In this document: positions 12,540 through 23,936 of the stretch, one piece after another | How the letters are laid out: each line of letters starts with the position of its first letter | How positions within the stretch are numbered: the stretch's first letter is position 1 | Origin: Trichobilharzia regenti | Lineage: Eukaryota > Platyhelminthes > Trematoda > Strigeidida > Schistosomatidae | Length of the DNA: 64,000 nucleotides | NCBI GenBank assembly: GCA_944472135.2 | Contig: CALYDD020000289.1 | Span: forward strand, 62,001-126,000 | Reading direction: 5' to 3' | Position numbers and translations under genes: made by a program | The notes under the pieces: model-generated | The model's database searches: none | The model's input: the letters and a program-made list of their open reading frames with translations, nothing else | Told to the model about the DNA's origin: nothing

Positions 12540-12735
12540 CAAGAGGTAGCTCTCTTGGCCCAAGTGGTCTGGTGGATAACGCTTTGGCGTTTGAAACTAA
12601 GGGCACTGGGTTCGAGCCTCGGTGGGAACATCATCACTCATCGTGAAATGCGAGTACATCCAGCTGATGAGTCCCAAATAGGACGAAATGCGCATCCTGG
12701 ATTCCACTGCTAGTCACCATCCACAAATTAATGTT
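12540..12735 (+). repeat. Smalpha-type SINE
   Basis: A tRNA-like block (about 12557-12632) has an A box near TGGTCTGGTGGATAACG (12565-12581) and a B box GGTTCGAGCCT (12609-12619). A complete hammerhead ribozyme follows directly. This order of an RNA polymerase III promoter then a hammerhead matches the schistosome Smalpha family as I remember it. The 5' limit is uncertain; a T-rich run follows at 12740-12780. Confidence 0.85.
12658..12702 (+). ncRNA. Hammerhead ribozyme, all core elements intact
   Basis: Helix I is ATCCAG (12658-12663) with CTGGAT (12697-12702), six pairs. The core CTGATGA is at 12664-12670. Helix II is GTCC (12671-12674) with GGAC (12681-12684) around a CAAATA loop. GAAA is at 12685-12688. 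Helix III is the self-complementary ATGCGCAT (12688-12695). The cleavage triplet is ATC, with cleavage expected after 12696. Every conserved residue is present, so self-cleavage of a Smalpha transcript is plausible. The palindromic helix III could also pair between two molecules. Confidence 0.9.
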
Positions 12736-13060
12736 ATGTAACGTTTTTATTTTTATTCTATTTTATTTTTTTTTTTTTGCCTACTAAGCCGATAATTTCA
12801 CACTCCTTCCAATTTCTATATATCCTATGAATTATTCTATATATGACGTTATTTCTTTTACCATTTGACATTTAACTACCATTATAATCACAAACATTTT
12901 AATTGCATTTCATACTATTATTATTTTATGCATTCACACCTGCGATTCAATCTTTTCACGGGGTATAATTTCTTCAGAAAAACTGTACGACTGTACACCT
13001 TGATAATTAATTCACCGAAAAGAGTCTCTTCCCTAAATCATTCATTTAGTCCCAATGGGA

Positions 13061-13762
13061 ATTTTCCAAGGTTTGTAGATGAAACGATGAGACAGAGGAA
13101 AAGTGTGGGATAGGCATTGAAAGTGTTAATTATCAGTTTTTATGCAGGGCAAAGTTGATCCTATATAGGTCAAGGTTATCCGAGTGACTGAACATACTTC
13201 TTCTAGATATATACAGATATCAAACCATCATGTTCATCAGTACCAATGAATACGACTCATGTAATAATAATAATGATAGTAGTAATAATAATATTAGTAA
13301 TAATAGAGCAATATACCAAATGTTCAATTATCAATATTTTTGATTGTTAAATAGTAAGCTTATAAAAGTGCAGATTTATTTATGCTATTTAAAATAGAAA
13401 TGTGACCTTCGAAAATGGCGTGATCAGAAGTCGGACCATTTTCTAAAAGCACAAACAACACATAAATCACATGTGATATCTGAAAAATGTAACAACCAAT
13501 CAAATTCATGCAAATTTTATGGGCTTTTCATACAAGCAGTGAATTAATTCTAAATGGGAATGTATTCCTTATAAATTACTCTAATGAATTTATTAAGCAT
13601 ATTAGATACAAAAATGATGGCAGTCTGACGGGAGAATGTCATTAGTAAAACAAAACTGAATGGGAATGATTATATTAGTTAATTGATAAAGTCTAATGTA
13701 ACGTATCCACACCTCTATTCATTTTCATTTAGACTCAGATCTCTCAATATTTTCTTAAAATT
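13061..13762. other. No gene; imperfect TAA repeat
   Basis: AT-rich sequence with an imperfect (TAA)n tract at about 13261-13312. Nothing else is recognised. Confidence 0.5.
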
Positions 13763-13945
13763 TTGATTGTAGCTTGATTCCACACAGTATTTTTCGTACA
13801 AGTACGGAATTTTCAGCATGTGATATCGGTAGCCCAAATTTTGCAGGCCTACCATTGATATCAGGTGTGTATCGGCAGGAGATCGAAACCCGAACCATGT
13901 GCATGGTCGGCGAGAGTTCTAACGGGATGATCCGAAGACTTCCCA
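13763..13945 (-). repeat. Family B tRNA-like SINE, body type 1
   Basis: On the minus strand, the head (GACCATGCACATGGTTCGGG then GTTTCGATC) leads into body type 1 (ACACACCTGATATCAATGG). It ends in the tail GCTGAAAATTCCGTACTTG through CTGTGTGGAATCAAGC. That tail matches the 3' end of the CR1-like LINE at 31.65 kb. Confidence 0.75.
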
Positions 13946-14235
13946 ACTAGGAAAAACTACGCGTCCGAGCGAGTCTGATTAGGGATCGTCATAGGCTTCA
14001 ACACACTGAAGTGCAAAAGTGAGCATCTACCTGGCTAGGCCAGGGCATTTGTGATCACCCTGGTCTCGGTGCCAAGTAAGTTATTAGTCCAATTATTCGT
14101 ATTTGTAATATTGAGGAGACTTTGAAATTTGAAGGTGGATTGAGTTGACGAGCTTCAGATAGGAAGGAATTTCTACTACTAAATATCAGCAAAACAAGTG
14201 GCTTATTTTCATTGCAGACTTCGTCAAGAACCAAC
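13946..14235. other. No gene recognised
   Basis: A short stretch that continues the open frames of the flanking repeats. Nothing independent is visible. Confidence 0.4.
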
Positions 14236-14450
14236 ACCAGTTAGAGATCACTGAAAGCCAGAGAGCACTGGATAATATTCTTTTTGTCTTAGTTTGAGAC
14301 TTTTCAGTGGTGAATGGTCAACGATCTTGGTTTCGCCACCTGGGAGGTCGTGGGTTCGATCTGTAGCGGCATCGTAGGTATTTCGCATTGATGAAGAGTC
14401 CCAAACTACAAAGCAACAACTCTCCAGTACCCTTTGATTTTCAGTCATCT
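14236..14450. repeat. Two family A SINE pieces, head to head
   Basis: A minus-oriented piece (about 14236-14310, tail and hammerhead block) meets a plus-oriented piece (about 14320-14450) with B box GGGTTCGATCT and the block TGATGAAGAGTCCCAAACTA. The tails point outwards. Confidence 0.65.
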
Positions 14451-15465
14451 TGACGAAGTCTACATCTCTACAAAAACCGATAATCTAATTGACTTATTGT
14501 TATTAGTTGTCAAGTGTTAAAATGCTAAGATTTATCGATCTTATACCTGAAAGCGACTAAAGACACTTAGGTCGGTACTAATTTAGTCTGTTATGTAATG
14601 TCTGTAAAGAGGGACATAGTATCCGTTGTTAATGGAGCTGCCTAGCGGAGCTTTTAGGAAGTGTCAGTGAGATAACTCGCGGTCTTGCTTCTCCTATTTT
14701 CGATTTTCAAAATCTTTTGTCGAATACACACTTCAGTATTCATTTTAATTAATCCTTTTAGCCATAACACATGATGTGCGCATCAATAGTAGACAGATAT
14801 GCACATGATTTTACTATAAAAATGATACCTGATGTCTGCAAATTAAACATCACGTCATTAGAAAACAAAAGCAAAGAAAACGGGAGTCATTCAATGAAGT
14901 ACGCATACAAAAAAATATTCCTTAACTTTAAAGTTTATTAAGCTACCGCCTTATTTAAGAATGTCATTGCTACTGCTATTATTATTACTATTGTTACCTG
15001 CTATTTTTACAGAACTTTGAATAATTACAGTACAAGATTTTAAAAAGAAATACGCTACATTGATGAATTACAGTATACACATTTATCTAATTCGTAGTAA
15101 ATTAAACATTCTGTGCTAAATGGTGAATATCACCAGCTGAGTGTTTAAAGTGAAAAAAAAGGCAAATTTCAAATCTGTAACCGACAATTTCATGGTGTCT
15201 GAATCCGCCTTAAGCTACAAACATCGTTTAGCTGTTATTGTGGCGGATGCAACTGACAACAGTTTATAAACAGTATGTTGTGTGTGTGTGTGTGTGTGTG
15301 CGTTATGTCTTCTACAAGAATATTGAGTAACGGAGGAAGGGTTTCAACAGCGAAGAGGATAAAACGACAGTTCTTTGTGAAAGAACATAGAGCACATGAA
15401 AATAAGACAGAAAGAAGCATGCATAAATGGACATTTTAAAGTAAGGTAAATATTTTACCATATAT
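14451..15465. other. No gene; TG dinucleotide run
   Basis: A (TG)n run of about 11 units lies at 15279-15300. The overlapping 61-codon minus frame translates this run as HTHTHT and is not a gene. Nothing else is recognised. Confidence 0.5.
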
Positions 15466-15723
15466 ATGAATCATTTTGTGCGTCGGTGGCATAGCGGTTA
15501 GGACGTTCGCCTACCATGCACATGGTCCGGAGTTCGATCCCCGGCCGACTCACTCCTTTACCTTGCTAAGCCAGAAATAATGGTGGTAAAGAGGAAAGGT
15601 TGGGCATGAGGATAGCAACCTCATCCTGTAAAATAAACACTGCTACAAAAGCTTCAAACCACTAGCTTGGAGCCCTATGTTCCACTGAGGAACGTGAAGG
15701 GAAGAAAAAAAATGCATCATTTT
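15466..15723 (+). repeat. Family B SINE, body type 2, with target-site duplication
   Basis: The element begins at 15478 with GTGCGTCGGTGGCATAGCGG (A-box side), with B box GAGTTCGATCCCC. Body type 2 then runs to a 3' end reading GAGCCCTATGTTCCACTGAG followed by an A-rich stretch. It is flanked by ATCATTTT at 15470-15477 and 15716-15723, extendable to 12 bp with one mismatch. The 3' end matches the RTE LINE 3' ends in this window. Confidence 0.85.
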
Positions 15724-15780
15724 TCTGATTGTCTGCTTCACTGATAATATCTTTGACTTCATAATTGATTCTCGTCTCCT

Positions 15781-15985
15781 GGGGTGTTGGTTTGCAGAGA
15801 TTTGATTTGGTTGCTTTCAAGATTTCATCATGAACTGACATCGGTTAGAGAACCACTGGAAAACCTGGTAGTACTGGACAGCCGGCTGTTTTGTCCTAGT
15901 TTGGGACTCTCCAGCAGTAATTACCCACTGTGGTTCGAACCCAGGACCTTATGGTTACAAGGAGAGCTCGTCTTCTTCATTGGCT
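15781..15985 (-). repeat. Family A tRNA-like SINE, 5'-truncated
   Basis: The tail, hammerhead block and tRNA-like block are present. On the minus strand the core reads CTGGAGA, GTCC-CAAACTA-GGAC is kept, but GAAA has become AAAA, which would abolish cleavage. Confidence 0.75.
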
Positions 15986-16184
15986 CATAAAGCTGGGCCT
16001 ATGGTGTGGCGTCTGTAAACTGAATATTTTATTCCATTATAGAAAAGATTTTATTTTGATAAGTCACGCAGTGTCACACATTAATATTAACTGATGACGT
16101 TTCTAGCACAAATTATTACTCATAATCATATTAAGCTACTCACAAAACTTTTTTCTTTCATTTATATACATGTTTGGAATCGAC

Positions 16185-16250
16185 CAGATAATGTCAGCTC
16201 ATGATGAAATACTGAAACCAATCAAATCCTGACAAACCAACATTTGAATA
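16185..16250 (+). repeat. Family A SINE tail inside the PLE terminal region
   Basis: The family A tail (AATGTCAGCTCATGATGAAA through AACCAACATTTGAATAAAA) replaces a few bases of PLE sequence present in copy 2. It has neither hammerhead nor tRNA-like block, so it is a severely 5'-truncated insertion. Confidence 0.7.
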
Positions 16251-16475
16251 AAAATCAGTATGTGATAATGTACATTCAGAAATAATAATATGAGTGTTAT
16301 TGACTAATTACAATCAGATGGAAAATAAGACGAGTGTTTTTATAGTCAAAATAAGTAACTTGTTAGAATGTTGTGATGTGTTTGAATTGAAATAGAATTT
16401 TAAGATTATTTATTATCCTCCTCTGATTTGACTGGCGGTAATAATATCTTCCATATTTCTGGTATTTGCATTGAG

Positions 16476-16760
16476 TCATTTCTGTTGCATGTGTTGGGTG
16501 TAGACTCGATGAACAAGGATTCCGTAATCAACCTCTCTCGCTCTCCACCTATCTAGATTACTTTTTAGAATTTTAACCCTCTCCCACCCTATTACGTGGT
16601 TGCGTGTTAATGCATGAATCGCAATTGTTGGGCTTTTTTCTAAATTACTTATCTTCTCTGGGTCAACCATTCTTACCTTAGTCAAATTCTTATGTTCCGC
16701 CAATCTGATTACCCCCGATCTACTAGTTTGACCTATATAGTTGACCTTACTCACGGTCAT
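16476..16760 (-). pseudogene. PLE GIY-YIG endonuclease C-terminus, copy 1
   Basis: A 94-codon frame begins MTVSKVNYIGQTSRSGVIRL, whose NYIGQTSRSG segment is the YIG half of a GIY-YIG nuclease followed by the conserved Arg region. An H-x5-H-like stretch and IGWERVKIL follow, as in PLE endonucleases. The upstream RT is not joined in frame, so this is the tail of a broken protein. The amino acid sequence is identical to that at 26637-26921. Confidence 0.7.
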
Positions 16761-17021
16761 TGCAGGGTATTTTGTAAATTATATTATTTTTTGTCTAATT
16801 GGGTCCACCGGGTCTTTTGGCCTACATAGCTTGTCTCTGAGTGAGTCTTTAGGTTTGAATGCCATCCCAATATCTGCTTTATTGATAATCCTACGTATGG
16901 TCTCGGATGTTCACTCCTTATATGGTATAACTGTAGATCCCTTGTATTCTTTCTTATTTATTTTATCATTATTAGTTTCACAATTATTTTTATTTTGCTT
17001 TTGGCCTTATTATTGTTATTA

Positions 17022-17230
17022 GTTTTCCCTTGGGCTCAGAATGAAGCACAGGGTTTCAGCAAGACATCTTCAGTTTCTACTGTCCTCTTTAGATGGCTCT
17101 ACGATAGCTCATAATCTCTCTGTCTTCTCCTCGCACGATCCCCATTATGTTGCTCTCGGATGAGCTACTCGTCGTTTCTCATTCGGATTCTACTCGAGAG
17201 ATGGCCTTTCATTTCCCTAGTATTACACTT
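17022..17230 (-). mobile_element. RTE-like LINE, extreme 3' end
   Basis: This matches the 3' end at 18.8-19.0 kb (AGCACAGGGTTTCAGCAAGA and CATTCGGATTCTACTCGAG on the plus strand). Only about 200 bp is present, and it abuts the truncated PLE at 17015. Confidence 0.7.
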
Positions 17231-17939
17231 CGATAGTTTAACAATAGACTTCCTGTGTGCACTTCTGTGAGACCAAGTATATTTTTACTCCTGGGTTCTA
17301 GTTGGCATTCATATGGACGAACACAGATAAGAAAAGCCATTAGTTTAATAGATTATGTTCGCTATAGTCGATACGGTTTATCCTGAATTTCATTTGAACA
17401 GTTAAAACGATAAACTATTCCTATTCAACTGGAAGGTCCTAAGGATAATGCAGTGCTCAACGCTGCTTAGCATTTTTGAAATGCTGGTTGATCCATAGTA
17501 ATATAAAAAGCATGAAGCACATGCAAAAGTGTCAACAGTTATTTCAGTGAAAGCTAACCTAGTACAGCTGATTAGATACTTTTATTTTGGCTTTTCATTA
17601 TGATCAGTACTCAGTGATCTGTACTAATTAATCATAGACCTATGACGTCTTTATTAAGGATATTTTGTAAATCTTCCAATCTAATTTAAAGTAATATACA
17701 GGTGTGAAATAAAAATCGAGATTCATAATTTATCCCTTTAACTCACACCTTAGGCAGTTGAAGTCTCTAAAGATTAAAATCTGCTCTTCCAATGCTGCAT
17801 ACTAAGTCTGGTTCACGATACAGCTGCCTCGATTGACGAGTCTGGCTTCGAACAGGTGAAGTACTCATCACATGCAGTTACATGCATCGACCAACAGTAT
17901 ACATCATATTGATATCCATGATCACAAGTCAGCTAAGTT
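17231..17939. other. No gene or repeat recognised
   Basis: This is AT-rich spacer with nothing assignable. Confidence 0.45.
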
Positions 17940-18120
17940 ACTCATCGATGATATTGGCCAGCGGTTGCGATCTATAACGCGAATTATCAGAATTCGGAAT
18001 CGATGACTGTTGGATCGCGTCCCAGTGGTTGAATAGTCTACCGTAAGGTTCTGAATTCCAAGCTTGGTGCTTATCTCTGAAGAGTCCCCCACTATGGTGA
18101 AATAGCTGCCTTAACAATCA
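17940..18120 (+). repeat. Family A tRNA-like SINE, 3'-truncated
   Basis: The 5' region, tRNA-like block and part of the hammerhead block are present. The core reads CTGAAGA (18077-18083), which fits the CTGANGA consensus, with GTCC and GAAA following. Helix III is lost. Confidence 0.65.
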
Positions 18121-18794
18121 ACGCTATTCCTTCTGTGTATTAAAGTCTTATAGCTATGATTTCCTAAGGCAAATGGAACTCGGAGTATCCTGTGAACGAC
18201 CAGTTTAGCCAAAAAGAGGAATTTAAAGAGTTCTGTGATGGCCTGCTGAACGTCAGCTGATATGAAAACTTCTTAACTTTGTGCTTCTTAAGCTGAAATA
18301 GAGTTCTTACGTAAAAGCGTATAAGATGCATTTCAGTTTTACTGCAAATCTCTTGTATTTTATACGGAAACAACAAAGCCTAACCTTTAATTAATCGAAT
18401 TTCCCTCAGGAGATATACTACTGGCTTTTATAATTAATATTTAATTGGAAGAAAGCAAAATAAGTGTTCATTCTTTTGAAACTAACAGAAATACATTTGA
18501 AAATGTTATAATTAATCTATTAATTATAATTATTTAATAATCTAACTTACTAATGTAACAGATGACACTTTAAATTAATGATAGTTATCGTGAAAATAGT
18601 AAGATGAAAGAGAAGTAAGGCTGGAAATAGTGATTTTGTAAGATTATCTATTGGGCAATGACCACCAGTGTTGACATTGTATTCTTGACATAGAAATGGA
18701 TAGAAAAATATTATTAATGGAAACCACAAAGAGTAAAAGAAAGGTAGAAGTCATCCCAACTTTACAGCGAATGAAATCTCATTATTATTGTTAT
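18121..18794. other. No gene or repeat recognised
   Basis: This is AT-rich. The 70- and 61-codon frames have no recognisable motif, and the second runs into the RTE 3' end at about 18790. Confidence 0.45.
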
Positions 18795-20360
18795 TATTTT
18801 TCTCTTGGGTTCCAAATGAAACATAGGGCTTCAACAAGACATCTCCAATTTGTTCTATTTAGTGCTGTCTTCTTCAGCTGAATCGATGTTCGGGCATAAT
18901 CTCTTTATTTCCATCTTGCACGATCCCCTCCATGTCAATCTCGGATGAACCACTCGTCGTTTCCCATTCGAATTCTACTCGAGCGATGACCTGAATTGAG
19001 TGTTATGTCATTCAACGGCCTCCTCACAGTATTCTCGATCCATCTCCATTTCCCCCTCCATATTTATTGAACAATAGGCTCTCGGTTAAATGGTTCCCAT
19101 AGTTTCTAAATGCTAATTCTTTCTGGCCGGTTATTCATTGTGGAGCCAGATAAAGCATTTGTAGATAAAAGTCTGTAACTGATTGTCAGAAATCCTTTTC
19201 GTGACACGCAGTGTAAGTTTTTGACCTATGTAGAAGAACTAACTGAGTGACTCCACATTTGTGTTGAACATCCGAATCCTTTTCTTCGATGCTGAATTAG
19301 TGCAGATTTCCAACCTGGTTTCAGGTTGATGAAGGCGTGCCTTACCTTTCCGATTCTGGCTGGCTAGCGTTGACACATCCAACGGCCTGTGGTTGGAACG
19401 ATGCTTCCTGGTCAGATAAGTAAAGATAGTAACCTTTGTCAAATCTCTCCCGTTGATAGTGATTGGTGCTGGTTGTTGTTGTCGCTGTTGATCGGTTGGA
19501 TATTTTCATCAACTCTGTCTTCTCTATGTCCACATGGGGTCCTGTCTTCGCTTTCTACCTGTTTCTCTAGTCAGTGTGTTGGTTTTCACCTGTCAGTCTT
19601 TCAATCTGTGTGACATTAGACATAAATCATCCACACGTGAAATTTACATCTTCTAGAGTCTTATTATCGGTTAGTGCAGTATATTCCTGTCTTCTTTCTC
19701 CCTGTGCACAATCTGACAAATACTCTACTCCACCACAATTATGAATATCACTAGTGATAGTAGGCAGGTTACCTTGTCTTATTTATGCATTCACTTCAAA
19801 CGCCTCACTGAGTTTTCCATTGTGGACCACCTGACATATAACAATGTCATATAGCTGTTGAATGAGGCTGATAAAGACATGGACACGGTACAGCGTTATA
19901 TTGAAGTAGTTTCCAAATTACTTTTCGGTCAGCACTGTCTATCGAAGACCTGTCCTAAGTCGATGAAGCTGTTAAAATAGGGATTTGACTGCCATTCTAT
20001 TCGACGATGATGACGATGCGAAAAGTTGCTATTTTGATCAGCATATGATTTACCCTTCCTGAATCCATCTTGTCCCGGTGGGCAGCGTTCTGCATTCACT
20101 GCATCAAATTTACAGTCTCTCCAGGATTACGCGACTTAATATTTTGCTTGGCGAGGGCAATAGCATGATTCCAAGTCAGTTTTTGTGGTAACCTAAGTCA
20201 GCCTGATTTCACAAGGCATTTTTTCTTTCAGTCATTAGATATTTTTCCTTCCTTCTAAACGTTTTGCAACAATGGCGTTAACATATCCGCTGAGATCTCC
20301 GACTCAGTTTCCAGTATTTCCGAGGGAATTCAGTGCGATCCTGCTTTATAACTAAATTTA
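18795..20360 (-). mobile_element. RTE-like LINE, longest copy in the window
   Basis: It has the 3' tail at about 18795-18850 and runs rightward through the C-terminal region (frames 19239-19442 and 19342-19533, with RIRMFNTNVESL and MDIEKTELMKISN) into the RT domain. The RT palm upstream (19.6-20.36 kb) is readable only in fragments because of many stops. It is 5'-truncated near 20360, without the apurinic endonuclease domain expected of RTE elements. Confidence 0.8.
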
Positions 20361-22305
20361 ACCTGCAGCAATGTTTGTACTGAGTCCATATATTATTGGC
20401 ATGTACAAAAAATAGGCCCACAGAAATCCAAGGGTTACTTAACTAATTAATCCAAAGTGTGGATTCGAAACAATTTTCTAAAGAAGTGTCTGCATTGTTC
20501 AGGAGGAAAATTATCGTATGTTAAATTAAACAAGACTACCAGACACATCGATAGGTCAAATTATGAATATCATGAAACTTTTTCGTGGAGTTATCTGAAT
20601 ATAAGGACTGTAAATGTGGAAGAGCATCCTACGGATATCTAGTAACTGAGTTTTTCATAATTTATCTAAGACTGTATTGACGAACAAGTAGAGGACACAT
20701 GAGGATTGTTTTCCCAGGTGTATGACACCACATGATATGATTTAGACATATGGTAGAATGTCACAAGTTATTATGACAGGTAACAAAATGGCGCTCTGTA
20801 TAAAAATGCGAAAGCACAAACAAAAATGTGTCAAACAGACCATTTCATTAATTATTCTTAAAAAAATTAGTAGAAATTACTGAGACAAAGACAGTCTTTC
20901 CTATGAAGATTTCAATGCACTTTAGACTTGAATTTAATCGCCACTTATATTCTCTGTGTGCGCCAGTGTTTCAATATTAGAATGTTGTCTAACCATGTGG
21001 GAAGTTGGGGATGACTCCAGGACGACGAACTCCTCAACCTGCTCTAGTTTACTAGTAGACAGTAAGTAGAGAGAAAAACGGAAGGTCGAGCAGGCGACTA
21101 GTTATCCTTCCCCAGTCAAAACAACACCGCCACTACTGGAAAATTTTCGAAAATCTTGAAGCCTTATATTTCATTCAGTAAGAAAGTTATGAAGACGCGT
21201 ATAATAAAAGTGGAGATGCTAGAGAACAATTATTTTTTAAGGTACAAAAATATTCATGTTAAAGAACAGTTCTTGTAATACGCTAAAGGTTGGTGATTTT
21301 TGAAAAATAATAGAGTAAAAATAACTCTCAATCCATTAAAAAGATCTGTCGCATATTATAATTAAATGCACAGCACGTTGAAACAACATTTTGTGATAAT
21401 TGCATGTCAACACTACCGATATACAGAAAGCACATAACCTATAATTAACGTTACCAACACGTTTTCCAATCGATTTTTCTAAACAAAGTAAGAAGGATTA
21501 ATTATGCAATAAAAAGTAATATCTCATTATATTTGATAGGCTTTCATCATATACGATTTGCAAAATCTGTAGAAAATGGATATTTTTAACTTAAATTAGG
21601 CGTACAAGAAGACAGTGTGATCACTCTTCAATCACCTGGTAGCTGTAATTCGAATTGGTTTCGTGAGCTGCATAATCATTCATACGAGTGATTTCAGTCC
21701 ATTGGGCTGATTTTGCTTTTCAGAACTTTAACTCCACAGACTGTTATGTAACCATACGGGTGTTTTCCTGTCTTCCGTCCCCTTCTTACCCTCTACTTTA
21801 TAATCAATATTAGCTAATTATAATTTTGAGCCATACATCGTAATGTTTATGTCTTCAGCTATTTCGAAGTTTTGGTGGCGCTAGGTTGTCTGATCAGAAT
21901 ACTTCATCTATGAACTTCTCAACCTCTCTCTAGACAACGTTACCAACACAATTGAATGATGAGACTTTCACGAAATAGAAATTTAGAAAATTGTCTCAGC
22001 TTTGTAATTTATGGGAAATTATACTGTCTCAGTCATCTTATTACTTCACAAATTCTTACTTCTATCACCATGTTGAGTGATATTACTTACGTAATTTGGA
22101 CTATGTAAAGCGATTCAACACTGTGGAGTTCACTGGGCGAAACTTTATCAATCTCAATCAACATCTACTCGATAGTGCCACACGTCAAGTGGTCGACAAC
22201 CGAAAATTCAGCGAAACCTTTGAAAGGAAGGCAAGAGTAAAATAAAGCTAAGTTTTATCATATTGTTGTTTCTCGTGGACTGGATCATACGGAAAGCTGT
22301 GAGAG
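20361..22305. other. No gene or repeat recognised
   Basis: This is about 1.9 kb of AT-rich sequence. A 61-codon plus frame at 20457 has no motif. A slightly less AT-rich stretch at 20980-21140 stands out but matches no repeat here. Confidence 0.45.
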
Positions 22306-22795
22306 AGAGAGAAGACAGAAACACGTTGGACCGACAAGAAGACCCCAGATAATTTGGATTTCGTGGACGATTTATATGTAATGTCTGATAAACTCTAAGG
22401 TCTACAGACGAAAACCAATAAGTTGACAGGAGAGACCTGCAGTGTAGACATGACTTCATGTTAGCATAAAGAAGACAGAGGTGATAAAGATGCGCAACCC
22501 GAATAACAGCAAGAAGCACGAATCACGGTCAGCGGGAGAAATTTGAGGGTAGTTAATTCTTTCATTTATCCAGGCAACATCGTTTCAAGTGAAGGTGGCA
22601 CAGATAAGAATGACAAAGCCAACCAAGATAGAAAATTCAAGACAAAACTCCATTAATCTGAGATCATCTGGAAATCTGAAGCACTGAGCCAAGAAAGAGG
22701 ACCTCAGAAAATATGACAAAGGGAAGACGTGGTGTCAAAGCCCCACATTTCATGCGGAACCTAAGGTAACAGTAGTAAATCATAATAATAATACA
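22306..22795 (+). mobile_element. RTE-like LINE fragment with internal deletion
   Basis: Translated fragments NLDFVDDLYVMSD (motif C) and TITVSGRNLRVVNSFIYPGN (the segment before the C-terminal region) are readable in shifting frames. The sequence then jumps to the RTE 3' end (AAAGCCCCACATTTCATGCGG to AATAATA). The region between is missing. Confidence 0.75.
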
Positions 22796-23936
22796 GCGGA
22801 TGTAAAGACGTAAACGTCATGACGTAACTCAACACGAATGTAATACAAGTTTACACGAGTTACTTGGCGAAACATTTACTTGATGGATAAAGTCGACAAA
22901 ATCATCCAAGTGAGTGGTCAGTTGAAATATTTACAAATCGATTGCAGTCGCTAATGTCTATCCAAACTTTACTAGATTTGTGCAACTTTATTAATTTCAA
23001 CAGTGAGTGACGTTCAATGCAGCCTCTCTTTTATTCTATCATCACTTTATCTTTATAGCTACATACCTACCTTTCACTATCTTTTCATACTACTGATATC
23101 TCTTTCACAGTTATCATTTTCTTTCTATCAATGTTTTCATGAAAACAATTTTATAACTGAAGTTGAAGTAATTCCTTCCGTTTCACCTTTCTCGTTTACT
23201 CTTGACGTCTGTTGTTGCACCTACTATATATTTCTATCAGTCAGAAATAATTTAACTCAGCATCCGTTAAAGAGTATTACTGTTTACCGTGAATAAAAAC
23301 AATTTTATTATAGCCTTCCTTATACAAGTTAAATGATAATAAATATCTATTTTTTTTACGTCTTACAAGTTATTAAATTTGGATAATAAGAATTTCCTTC
23401 CGTTAACTCACTTTTTTTGTAGAAAAAGGTAACATTCTTCTAATTATGTTTAGGAAGTAGGCTGTAGAAACTTTAACCTTACCTCTCTATTGTGAACTGT
23501 CCCCTCTTTTGACCTAGTGTAGATGAAATATTGTACACACGCCTTGTTACATGCCTTGTAAACTGATTTAAAGTAAAAAAAAATACAGTTTGTTTGTTAT
23601 AAATATGATGAACTTAATTGATTACTGTAAGAGTAAGTGTTTTCAGCAGAATTCTTGATTGTAAATAGACAGAGAGAGAGAGAGAGTTGGAGACAAACAG
23701 ATTCAAAATGGGTTATCAGTATCATGATAGAAACAGAATACTATGGATTCATTTCTATACGAAGGTGAGTAAGTTAGGTGTGGTGCCTTTCAGCATACCT
23801 TTAAGTTATTTGTTAACTTGAATAAAGCAAAAGTAATAAATGTACCCGGAGAATTTGAACTCATTTTTGTTCTTCTCAAGTGGCTACAACGTCAACGATA
23901 CAAAAGTATAAATTACGATGAAGATTTGAACTTAAA
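22796..23936. other. No gene recognised
   Basis: A 97-codon plus frame at 23003-23296 is hydrophobic and Ser/Leu/Phe rich, as expected from AT-rich DNA, and has no family signature. A short (GA)n lies at about 23673-23686. Confidence 0.45.

Larger units (their letters stand above)
12040..13060 (+). mobile_element. Penelope-like element 3' end, interrupted by a Smalpha SINE
   Basis: A 79-codon frame (12026-12265) contains FKVFYKVKNNLLKSLSITLI and ends RKKFVQPLQLSGC, matching the C-terminus of the PLE at 63.2 kb. A T-rich 3' UTR follows. Near 13000-13040 the terminal motif TTCACCGAAAAGAG appears, as at 63.62 kb. The SINE at 12540-12735 lies inside this 3' UTR and so inserted after the PLE did. 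Confidence 0.7.
16013..17015 (-). mobile_element. Penelope-like element, copy 1 of a duplicated 3' block
   Basis: This matches 26226-27170 along its length: a terminal region (16013-16475), an endonuclease frame (16476-16760) and part of the upstream linker (to about 17015), where an RTE fragment cuts it off. The outer parts differ from copy 2 at roughly one base in ten by eye, whereas the endonuclease block is almost unchanged. Confidence 0.8.

Noticed and set aside
13263..13312. TAA repeat as a CRISPR-like array or a LINE tail
   Set aside because: It is a simple imperfect trinucleotide run with no spacers and no LINE 3' end beside it.
15235..15420. 61-codon minus frame with an HTHTHT run
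   Set aside because: The run is the translated TG microsatellite, and no family signature is present.
15478..15550. Family B heads as functional tRNA genes
   Set aside because: They keep A- and B-box sequences but recur with the same non-tRNA bodies and do not close an acceptor stem.
23003..23296. 97-codon hydrophobic frame as a membrane protein
   Set aside because: Composition follows the local T-rich DNA, and there is no recognisable domain or supporting context.
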